Source: Segatella hominis
GTDB taxonomy: Bacteria > Bacteroidota > Bacteroidia > Bacteroidales > Bacteroidaceae
Direction: 5' to 3'
Length of the DNA: 64,000 nucleotides
Assembly: GCF_004535825.1 (NCBI RefSeq)
Contig: NZ_SGVY01000006.1
Coordinates: forward strand, 1 to 64,000
Below the pieces are notes generated by a model. That model had not been told where the DNA came from. It saw nothing but the letters and a program-made list of their open reading frames with translations, and did not search any database. Each line of letters begins with the position of its first letter. Within the stretch, counting starts at the first letter, position 1. Below, one piece after another: positions 35,707 through 42,623 of this stretch. The translations under genes and the position numbers were made by a program.

Positions 35707-37173
35707 ATGGAAAAAAATGAGTTAAAACCATCATGCGTTTTCGAGCAATTCGCAAAAATCAATCAAATACCTCGTCCTTCTAAGCACGAGGAAAAGATGA
35801 TTGAGTTCCTCAAAGATTTTGGCGAAAGCAGAAATCTTGAAACCAACGTTGACAAAACGGGCAATGTGATCATCAGAAAGCCTGCTACACCTGGATATGA
35901 GGACAGAGAAACCATCATTCTTCAGAGTCACATGGATATGGTTTGCGACAAGTTGGTAGATGTTGATATCGACTTTACCAAGGATGCTATCCAGACTTAT
36001 GTAGATGGCGAATGGTTAAGAGCTAAGGGAACTACTCTGGGGGCTGACGACGGAATTGGATGCGCTATAGAACTGGCTATCCTCGACAGCAATGAGATCG
36101 AACACGGTCCTATTGAATGTGTGTTTACACGCGATGAAGAAACTGGCTTAACAGGTGCTCATGGCATGGAGGCAGGTTTTATGACTGGCAAAATGCTCAT
36201 CAACCTGGATTCTGAGGATGAAGGACAGATTTTCGTTTCCTGTGCTGGTGGACAAACCATTCACGCTACGTTTGAATTTGAACGCGAACAAGCTCCTGCT
36301 GGTTACTTCTTCATCAAATTGAGTCTGAAAGGCTTAAATGGCGGTCACTCTGGTGATGACATCAACAAGAAGCGCGCCAATGCCATCAAACTTCTCGCCC
36401 GCTTCCTGTATTTGGAGATGGAAAAGTTTAACGGCGACATCAGATTAGTCAACTTCAATAGTGGTAAGATGCACAATGCCATTCCTCGTGATGGTCAGGT
36501 CGTATTAGCTATCAAGAATGAGGTAAAAGAACAGGTTCGTATAGACTGGAACATCTTTGCATCAGAAGTTGAAGAAGAATTCCATGTTACAGAAAAGGAT
36601 ATGGTCTTCAATATGGAATCTGCAGAGCCATCTCCTGTCATCGAAAAAGCAACAGCAGAAAAGTTCATCATGGCATTACAAGCAGTAGATAACGGTCCGC
36701 TGACAACCTGCCAGGATGAAGCTATTGCATGGATGGTAGAAACTTCCAGCAATGTTGCCAGTGTGATAACTACAGACAACTCTATTGACATCGTAGCTTC
36801 ACAACGCAGTAATGTGATGAGCAATCTGGAAAACATGACCAATACTGTGAAAGCTGCTTTCCAGCTGGCTGGAGCTAAAATTACTGTAGGCGACAAATAT
36901 CCAGCATGGAAAATGCGTACAGATAGCAAACTCACGGAAATCACCGTCAAGAGTTACGAAAAACTTTTCGGAAAGAAACCATTAGTCAAGGGTATTCATG
37001 CAGGTCTGGAATGCGGTCTCTTCTCAGAAAAATATCCTGATTTGGACATGGTTAGCTTTGGTCCTACTCTCCGAGAAGTACACACTCCACAGGAAGCACT
37101 CTATATCCCAACTGTGCAGATGGTATGGGATCATCTTCTGGAAATACTCCACAATGCACCACGCAAAGGATAA
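35707..37173 (+). CDS. pepD: Aminoacyl-histidine dipeptidase (PepD, M20 family)
   Basis: A 488-residue cytosolic zinc dipeptidase of family M20. Metal ligands are in LQSHMDMVCDK (first His/Asp), LGADDGIG (bridging Asp), FTRDEETGLTGA (catalytic Glu pair) and INLDSEDEG. The late histidine lies in IHAGLECGLF. The sequence NGGHSGDDI belongs to the lid domain. It hydrolyses dipeptides such as Xaa-His. Length is normal. No strong promoter was recognised in the AT-rich upstream region. Confidence 0.96.
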   Translation: MEKNELKPSCVFEQFAKINQIPRPSKHEEKMIEFLKDFGESRNLETNVDKTGNVIIRKPATPGYEDRETIILQSHMDMVCDKLVDVDIDFTKDAIQTYVDGEWLRAKGTTLGADDGIGCAIELAILDSNEIEHGPIECVFTRDEETGLTGAHGMEAGFMTGKMLINLDSEDEGQIFVSCAGGQTIHATFEFEREQAPAGYFFIKLSLKGLNGGHSGDDINKKRANAIKLLARFLYLEMEKFNGDIRLVNFNSGKMHNAIPRDGQVVLAIKNEVKEQVRIDWNIFASEVEEEFHVTEKDMVFNMESAEPSPVIEKATAEKFIMALQAVDNGPLTTCQDEAIAWMVETSSNVASVITTDNSIDIVASQRSNVMSNLENMTNTVKAAFQLAGAKITVGDKYPAWKMRTDSKLTEITVKSYEKLFGKKPLVKGIHAGLECGLFSEKYPDLDMVSFGPTLREVHTPQEALYIPTVQMVWDHLLEILHNAPRKG

Positions 37174-37223
37174 AAGTTAAGTAACAGGCAAGATTAGTAC
37201 GGGCTGATAGCCTAATAGCACAT

Positions 37224-37304
37224 AGTCCCACAGATTTACAGATATACACAGATTTGGTCTTTCCGCCATAAATATCTATGTAAATATTTAAAGTCTGTGG
37301 GACT
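37224..37304 (+). terminator. Terminator after pepD, built from a CACAGATTT-type repeat
   Basis: AGTCCCACAGA (37224-37234) pairs with TCTGTGGGACT (37294-37304), followed by TTTTTT. The loop side contains ACAGATTTACAGATATACAC, a direct repeat. The 13-mer GTCCCACAGATTT occurs again, inverted, inside the sulfite reductase gene at 59716-59728. Confidence 0.8.
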
Positions 37305-37458
37305 TTTTTAGTTTACATGATGCGGCTTATGACGCACCTACTTTTCTTTTATCCAGAATCATAAAATATACTAAATTCAGCAAAAATAGAAAAAAGACGC
37401 ATAAATATGCCAAAAGAAAAATAATACTGTTAAAAACGTAAAAAAAATGCGGTAAATA
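37305..37458. other. AT-rich spacer with partial hairpin repeat
   Basis: No gene is seen. GCGGCTTATGACGCACCT (about 37322-37339) resembles the apex and downstream arm of the hairpins at 23526 and 23876, but its upstream arm is not preserved. Confidence 0.5.
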
Positions 37459-37490
37459 CTTGATAATCTGAAAAATAATGATTAACTTTG
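37459..37490 (+). promoter_or_regulatory. Promoter and leader hairpin of the micro-ORF
   Basis: TAACTTTG (37483-37490) is a good -7 element; CTTG at 37459-37462, 20 bp upstream, is a near match for -33. Just after the expected transcription start a perfect 7-bp inverted repeat, GTCTTAA (37495-37501) and TTAAGAC (37521-37527), could be an operator or a leader hairpin. Confidence 0.6.
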
Positions 37491-37577
37491 CAATGTCTTA
37501 AAGATAACATGTTTGTTTTCTTAAGACAAAGTATAAGTACAAAGATAAACATTTATTAAATCACAAACCTAAAGAAA

Positions 37578-37691
37578 ATGAAAACAGAAAATGCTAAGAT
37601 CTATGGTGAGTATGTAGAAATCGCATCACCTATTCAAGAAACTGTGTTAATGACCCAAAACGTAATGGGCGGAGAAATTTGGTATAACTAA
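37578..37691 (+). CDS. Candidate 37-residue peptide with a Gly-Gly near its C-terminus
   Basis: The ATG at 37578 opens a 37-codon frame: MKTENAKIYGEYVEIASP, then IQETVLMTQNVMGGEIWYN. It has its own promoter, a leader with an inverted repeat, and a strong terminator 66 bases after the stop, so a short dedicated transcript is likely. The Gly-Gly pair, with a hydrophobic residue at -4, recalls the leader of peptides matured by C39 peptidase transporters, which would leave only EIWYN; the rest of that consensus is weak. It faces a lone ECF sigma gene. No family is recognised. It may also be a small regulatory RNA. Confidence 0.5.
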   Translation: MKTENAKIYGEYVEIASPIQETVLMTQNVMGGEIWYN

Positions 37692-37757
37692 CTTATGATT
37701 AGCTAAACAAAGAAATTTACGTTGTCTCAATGCTTTTGTGGCAACAGCTACAAAAAG

Positions 37758-37798
37758 ATAGGAGAAATTATCACTTATAAGATGATAATTTCTCCTAT
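37758..37798. terminator. Bidirectional terminator between micro-ORF and ECF sigma gene
   Basis: ATAGGAGAAATTATCA (37758-37773) and TGATAATTTCTCCTAT (37783-37798) form a perfect 16-bp stem, followed by TTTTTAT on the plus strand. Confidence 0.9.
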
Positions 37799-37836
37799 TT
37801 TTATATGAATACAACATCTTTCATTTAAATCACCAA

Positions 37837-38361
37837 TTAAGCCAACATACACTTCATATATTTCCTAACCTCTTTACGAGCAGCACAAAGACGATTTTCT
37901 ACATTCTTATATTTAACATCCAACTTGATTGCTATCTCACTAATCTGCATTCCATCGCATACGTTCATCCGATAAATCTTACGTTGATTTTCACTTAAGC
38001 GAGCAATTCCACGTTCAAGCAATTCGTTAATTTGCAGGACCGAATAGATTGATTCACCCGTATTAGTGCAAATTCGAGAAGCAGGAGAGTTCACGAAGAA
38101 ATGTTCATAATCATACACACATTGACGATGACGCCAATAATCACAAATCAAATTTCTGGCAACCGTATATACCAAACAAGGCAAAGTGACAGAAGATATC
38201 ATTTTGTCCATTTGCAAGAGGCGCAGAAAGATATTCTGAACGACATCTTCAGAATCATCTGCATATTGTAATCGAGAAGAAACGAAAGCTTTCACTTCTT
38301 CGTAGTGCTGAGAATAATAGTCAGCGATCAAATCGGATTTAGATTGAAATTGTTGCATCAT
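37837..38361 (-). CDS. ECF-type RNA polymerase sigma factor, orphan
   Basis: A 174-residue group IV sigma factor. Region 2 shows YYSQHYEEVKAFVSSRL, DDSEDVVQNIFLRLLQ and LVYTVARNLICDYWRHR. Region 4 shows RLSENQRKIYRMNVCDG, MQISEIAIKLDVKYKNVENR and CAARKEVRKYMKC. It is cysteine-rich for its class. Downstream there is no FecR-type or other anti-sigma gene, only the convergent micro-ORF, so its control is unknown. Two adjacent ATG codons begin the gene. Confidence 0.9.
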   Translation of the reverse strand: MMQQFQSKSDLIADYYSQHYEEVKAFVSSRLQYADDSEDVVQNIFLRLLQMDKMISSVTLPCLVYTVARNLICDYWRHRQCVYDYEHFFVNSPASRICTNTGESIYSVLQINELLERGIARLSENQRKIYRMNVCDGMQISEIAIKLDVKYKNVENRLCAARKEVRKYMKCMLA

Positions 38362-38399
38362 GATTGTGTTGTTTCAAAAGTTTATCATTAAATTGATTG

Positions 38400-38430
38400 C
38401 AAAGGTAATAAAAAAAACAAAGCAACCAAA
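38400..38430 (-). promoter_or_regulatory. Promoter of the orphan ECF sigma gene
   Basis: On the minus strand TTTG (38427-38430) and TACCTTTG (38400-38407) are spaced by 19 bp, a full housekeeping promoter. Confidence 0.75.
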
Positions 38431-38506
38431 TTTTATAAGAAATAATTTGAGCCAAAAAGTCATAAATGAAACATTTCAGATACATTAAGAAACATTTAAT
38501 CACTCT

Positions 38507-38523
38507 TTGGCACGCCTTTTGTA
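38507..38523 (+). promoter_or_regulatory. Sigma-54-like -24/-12 promoter of htpG
   Basis: TTGGCACGCCTTTTGTA matches the sigma-54 consensus TTGGCACG-N4-TTGCA at every position except one (T for C in the -12 element). The GG and GT pairs are separated by the required 10 bases. The predicted start near 38535 leaves a leader of about 48 bases. No TTTG/TAnnTTTG pair is seen between here and the ATG at 38583. Confidence 0.5.
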
Positions 38524-38582
38524 AGTGGCAAACACAAAAACATAAGATAAGAATAGTAAATTTAAAATTAAAACATATAATT

Positions 38583-40640
38583 ATGGCACAAAAAGGTAAT
38601 ATTGGAGTAACGACAGAAAATATTTTTCCTGTCATCAAGAAGTTTCTTTATTCAGACCATGACATCTTTCTCCGTGAGATGGTGTCAAATGCAGTAGATG
38701 CCACACAAAAGTTGAAAACACTTGCTGCTCAAGGTGATTTCAAGGGAGAAATTGGAGACACTACAGTAAGAGTTTCTCTTGACGAGAATGCTGGTACATT
38801 GACCTTCAGCGATCATGGTATCGGAATGACTGAAGAGGAAATAGATAAATACATCAACCAAATAGCTTTTTCAGGTGTTACTGATTTCCTTGATAAATAT
38901 AAGGAGAATGCCAATGCTATCATTGGTCACTTCGGACTCGGTTTCTATTCTTCTTTCATGGTTTCCAACAAGGTGGAAATCATTACCAAGAGCTACAAAG
39001 AAGGTTCTAAAGCCGTAAAATGGAGCTGCGATGGTTCTCCTGCATTCGAAATTGAAGATGCAGAAAAGAGCGAGAGAGGTACGGATATTATCCTCCACAT
39101 AGCAGATGACTGCAAGGAATTCCTTCAGAAAAACAAGATTCAGGAATTGCTGAACAAGTACTGCAAGTTCATGGCCGTACCTGTGGCATTCGGAAAGAAA
39201 ACTGAATGGAAGAATGGAAAAAATGTCGAAACAGAGGAAGACAACATTATTAATAATGTAGAACCTTTATGGATTAAGACTCCAAGTACATTGAAAGACG
39301 AGGACTACAAGAATTTCTATCGTACCCTCTACCCTATGTCCGACGAGCCTCTGTTCTGGATTCACCTGAATGTAGATTTCCCATTCAACCTGACTGGTAT
39401 TCTCTACTTCCCACGTATCAAGAACAGTATCGACATGCAACGCAATAAGATACAGTTGTATTGCAACCAGGTATTTGTGACAGACCAAGTTGAGGGCATC
39501 GTACCAGAGTTCCTTACCTTGCTTCATGGTGTCATCGATTCACCGGATATTCCATTGAACGTAAGCCGCAGTTACTTACAGAGCGACAGCAACGTCAAGA
39601 AGATTTCTACCTATATCACAAAGAAAGTAGCAGATCGTCTGAATTCTATATTCAAGGAAAACCGCAAGGAATACGAAGAGAAATGGGATGACCTCAAGAT
39701 ATTCATCAACTACGGTATGTTGTCTAAGGAAGATTTCTATGATAGAGCTAAAGACTTCGCCTTGTTTAAGGACGTAGATGGCAAGTACTTTACATTTGAC
39801 GAATATAAGACCGTTATCAAGGACAACCAGACTGACAAGGAAGGCAACCTGATTTATCTCTATGCCAACAACAAAGAGGAGCAGTACTCATATATCGAGG
39901 CTGCAAAGGACAAGGGATATTCTGTGCTCTTGATGAATGGTCAGCTGGATACTCCAATGGTGAACATGCTTGAACAAAAGTTTGAGAAATCTCGTTTTGT
40001 TCGCGTTGATTCTGATACAATTGAGCGCCTTATCGTGAAAGAAGATGCCAAAAAGACAGACCTCAATCATGAGCAGACCGACAATCTGACACAAGTATTC
40101 CGCTCACAACTTCCTAAGATAGAAAAAACGGAATTCACCGTTGAAGTGCAAGCTTTGGGTGAGAACAGCAAACCGGTAGTCATCACACAGAACGAGTGGA
40201 TGCGAAGAATGAAGACCATGAGTCAGTTCCAGCAAGGTATGAACTTCTATGGTGAGATGCCTGACAGCTACACCATCATCTTGAACTCAGACCATACTCT
40301 GATAAAGAATGTTTTGGCTGATTCAGAAAGCAATACTGCAGAAGCACTCAAGCCTATTTTGGCAGAGATCAAAGGTCAGGAGGCTCGATTGGCAGTTCTT
40401 CATCAGGAACAGACCAAGAAGAAACCAGAGGAGATTACCCAGCAGGAAAAGGATGATGTTCATCAAACCGAAAAGACTATCAGCGATGAAAAAGGTAAGC
40501 GCGATGAAATCATAGGCAATTACGCCAAGGACAACAATATTGTTCACCAACTGATTGACCTTGCTTTGCTGCAAAACGGTATGCTAAAGGGCGCAGGTCT
40601 CGAAGCATTCTTGAAGCGCAGCGTTGATATGATCAAATAA
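38583..40640 (+). CDS. htpG: Chaperone HtpG (Hsp90)
   Basis: A 685-residue Hsp90. The GHKL ATPase motifs are REMVSNAVDATQKL, FSDHGIGMTEEEI and IGHFGLGFYSSFMV. The middle domain contains LNVSRSYLQSD, where the conserved arginine contacts ATP. The C-terminal dimerisation domain is preceded by a charged helical insertion (about 590-650). The longer frame beginning at 38466 would run through the promoter; MAQKGNIGVTTENIFP is the family start, so 38583 is used. Followed by a strong terminator. Confidence 0.97.
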   Translation: MAQKGNIGVTTENIFPVIKKFLYSDHDIFLREMVSNAVDATQKLKTLAAQGDFKGEIGDTTVRVSLDENAGTLTFSDHGIGMTEEEIDKYINQIAFSGVTDFLDKYKENANAIIGHFGLGFYSSFMVSNKVEIITKSYKEGSKAVKWSCDGSPAFEIEDAEKSERGTDIILHIADDCKEFLQKNKIQELLNKYCKFMAVPVAFGKKTEWKNGKNVETEEDNIINNVEPLWIKTPSTLKDEDYKNFYRTLYPMSDEPLFWIHLNVDFPFNLTGILYFPRIKNSIDMQRNKIQLYCNQVFVTDQVEGIVPEFLTLLHGVIDSPDIPLNVSRSYLQSDSNVKKISTYITKKVADRLNSIFKENRKEYEEKWDDLKIFINYGMLSKEDFYDRAKDFALFKDVDGKYFTFDEYKTVIKDNQTDKEGNLIYLYANNKEEQYSYIEAAKDKGYSVLLMNGQLDTPMVNMLEQKFEKSRFVRVDSDTIERLIVKEDAKKTDLNHEQTDNLTQVFRSQLPKIEKTEFTVEVQALGENSKPVVITQNEWMRRMKTMSQFQQGMNFYGEMPDSYTIILNSDHTLIKNVLADSESNTAEALKPILAEIKGQEARLAVLHQEQTKKKPEEITQQEKDDVHQTEKTISDEKGKRDEIIGNYAKDNNIVHQLIDLALLQNGMLKGAGLEAFLKRSVDMIK

Positions 40641-40663
40641 TAGATTTATTTACCGAATATAAT

Positions 40664-40710
40664 AATTCCCCTCCCGGAAAGACAATCAAATGCTTTCCAG
40701 AAGGGGATTT
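40664..40710 (+). terminator. Terminator of htpG
   Basis: AATTCCCCTCCCGGAAAG (40664-40681) pairs with CTTTCCAGAAGGGGATTT (40693-40710) with two mismatches, followed by further T residues. Confidence 0.85.
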
Positions 40711-40772
40711 TTATGTTTACAAATCAGAATCATAGATTACAAATTCAAGAAATAAAGGGAAACAGCAACAAT

Positions 40773-40970
40773 AAATAAGTCAGATAGCATCAGCAAACAA
40801 GTCACTTAGCATCAGGAAACAAGTCACTTAGCATCAGGAAACAAGTCACTTAGCACCAGAAAACAAGTCACTTAGCATCAGGAAACAAGTCATTTAGCAC
40901 CAGAAAACAAGTCACTTAGCATCAGGAAACAAGTCACTTAGCATCAGGAAACAAGTCAAATAGCAACAGT
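40773..40970. repeat. Nine-copy 22-bp tandem repeat array
   Basis: Nine contiguous 22-bp units start at 40773, 40795, 40817, 40839, 40861, 40883, 40905, 40927 and 40949. The inner units read AAACAAGTCACTTAGCATCA plus GG (variants with CACCAGA). The outer two units are diverged, as in an array that grows in the middle. There are no spacers, so it is not CRISPR, and the 22-bp period shifts frame, so it is not coding. It lies between the htpG terminator and the tRNA promoter. Confidence 0.95.
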
Positions 40971-41091
40971 ACCTCCGAAAAGTACCACTCCTTCATCTTT
41001 TACAATATGATCCAAAACACCAATTGAACTTATCCATTGAATGAACAACAAAGAAACTGAGGTTAATATTGTTAAAAAATACGTCATAAAT

Positions 41092-41122
41092 TTTGCTATA
41101 ACATCAAAAAACACTATCTTTG
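41092..41122 (+). promoter_or_regulatory. Promoter of tRNA-Ser
   Basis: TTTG (41092-41095) and TATCTTTG (41115-41122) are spaced by 19 bp, about 50 bases before the tRNA. Confidence 0.75.
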
Positions 41123-41173
41123 CAATGTTTTAAGGTTAGTATGAATATATATCATGCTAAATTACCAGAGAAT

Positions 41174-41262
41174 GGAAGATTGGCAGAGTGACCGAATGCG
41201 CTGGACTCGAAATCCGGTATACCCCTTACGGGGTATCGGGGGTTTGAATCCCTCATCTTCCG
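41174..41262 (+). tRNA. tRNA-Ser (anticodon CGA)
   Basis: The acceptor stem is GGAAGAT with ATCTTCC. The anticodon stem CTGGA/TCCGG encloses the loop CTCGAAA, giving anticodon CGA (codon UCG). A long variable arm (ATACCCC TTAC GGGGTAT) is diagnostic for a class II tRNA, and the T loop contains TTTGAATC. G at 41262 is the discriminator base. CCA is not encoded. Confidence 0.95.
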
Positions 41263-41333
41263 CACATATCATTTATAACCATTCTGTTTTCGCCATTAAT
41301 TGAGCGGAAAAAGATTCTAAAAGCAAAATAATC

Positions 41334-42212
41334 ATGAAGAAAGTATTTCTCACCATATTCATGTTTCTCCCTTTGATGATGTCAGCACAGACTGTTTTGA
41401 CACCAGAACAAAAGTTGGAACAAGCTCAAAAACAATTGGAAGAAGCCAAGAAAGCAGTTGAAGAAGCAAAGGCTGCCGCTGAAAAAGCGAAAGGTACAGA
41501 TAAAGAACTGGAACCATCCATTGCAAATGAGCCAGCATCTACTACAATTAATGGTAAAACTATTGTAGTCAAAAATCAGCAAAAGAATGTCGAAAGCAAC
41601 ACCACACCTGCAGAGACAAACCAAGGTTGGATTGTCCCTAAAGTAGAAAAGCAAAACGAAGTTGCCAAGAAAACGGTTACAAAAAATGGTGTTACACTGA
41701 AAGACGACCCAAAGTATTTGGAGGGTGCAATACCAACTGATGAAAATGGTAAAATCGAATTTACGATGCAAACAGATGCTAACGGGAAATCTGCAAAACA
41801 GATTTATGATCTTGTGTACAATTACTTCAGCAATTTGACACAAGACAAGAATAATATAGCAAGCAGAGTTGCACTTGTCAATCCAAAAGAGAACATCATA
41901 GCAAATACCATGGATGAATGGCTTGTTTTCAGTCAGTCATTCCTTTCCCTCGACCGAACTGAATTCAGATATCAGTTGGTTGCACAAATTGCAGATAACT
42001 CTTTGACCGTTACATTGTCTAGAATCATCTATAATTATGAAGAAGGACGCTCTACTGGTTTTAAGGAGCCAGCAGAAAATGTAATTTCTGATCGCTATGC
42101 ACTCAATAAGAAAAAGAATGGTTTAGCACGCATCTTTGGCAAATTCCGCAAGAGAACTATTGACCGTAAGGATCAGATATTCAGCGACATAAAAGCATTA
42201 GTTAAAAATTAA
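41334..42212 (+). CDS. Secreted DUF4468 domain protein
   Basis: A 292-residue protein. The signal peptide (MKKVFLTIFMFLPLMMSAQ) is followed by a lysine/glutamine/alanine-rich coiled coil (about 25-62) and a polar linker. The C-terminal domain begins GAIPTDENGKIEFTMQTDAN and contains AKQIYDLVYNYFSNLTQDK and EWLVFSQSFLSLDRTEFRYQ. This matches DUF4468, a TBP-like fold found in secreted Bacteroidota proteins of unknown role. It follows the tRNA gene by 71 bases and may be read through from it. A small membrane protein follows. Confidence 0.8.
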   Translation: MKKVFLTIFMFLPLMMSAQTVLTPEQKLEQAQKQLEEAKKAVEEAKAAAEKAKGTDKELEPSIANEPASTTINGKTIVVKNQQKNVESNTTPAETNQGWIVPKVEKQNEVAKKTVTKNGVTLKDDPKYLEGAIPTDENGKIEFTMQTDANGKSAKQIYDLVYNYFSNLTQDKNNIASRVALVNPKENIIANTMDEWLVFSQSFLSLDRTEFRYQLVAQIADNSLTVTLSRIIYNYEEGRSTGFKEPAENVISDRYALNKKKNGLARIFGKFRKRTIDRKDQIFSDIKALVKN

Positions 42213-42243
42213 CTTTCAAGTTGTTTAAAACAATTCTTTCAAA

Positions 42244-42540
42244 ATGCAAGAAGATAACAAGATACAGGATACAGTAAATACTGAATCCAACGAGAATAAC
42301 GAAACAAAGACATCTTATGCCGTCAGACCCCAACATCGTCAGCGACGCCTCATAGACTATGATGGAAGAGATAAGATGCTGAAAGTTCGAAACAAGCTCA
42401 ACATTGCATTCATGCTTTTGGCTGTCATCGGACTCATTCTTTGGACTCAAACAGAATATCAAACTGCAAGTACCATTGTACTGATTGCAGGAGTTGTTCT
42501 TAAAATTATTGAAGTCTGTCTCAGACTATTTAAGAAATAA
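42244..42540 (+). CDS. Small membrane protein, unknown
   Basis: A 98-residue protein with a polar N-terminal half (residues 1-50) and two membrane segments (LNIAFMLLAVIGLILW and ASTIVLIAGVVLKIIEVCLRL). No family is recognised. It starts 31 bases after the DUF4468 gene on the same strand. The start lacks a clear ribosome binding site, as is common here. Confidence 0.65.
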   Translation: MQEDNKIQDTVNTESNENNETKTSYAVRPQHRQRRLIDYDGRDKMLKVRNKLNIAFMLLAVIGLILWTQTEYQTASTIVLIAGVVLKIIEVCLRLFKK

Positions 42541-42623
42541 CATAAGGTTTTAAGAAATGATATTAGGTTTAGTCTGTTCAAGAATCAGGAGAAAACCATA
42601 TATTAGGAATAAGAAAGTAGTAA

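Noticed and set aside
38339-38638. 99-codon minus-strand frame upstream of the ECF sigma gene
   Set aside because: It overlaps the sigma gene, the promoters and the htpG start; phenylalanine/cysteine-rich shadow of AT-rich DNA.
40773-40970. Possible CRISPR array
   Set aside because: Units are contiguous 22-mers without spacers, and no cas genes are in the window; it is a plain tandem repeat.
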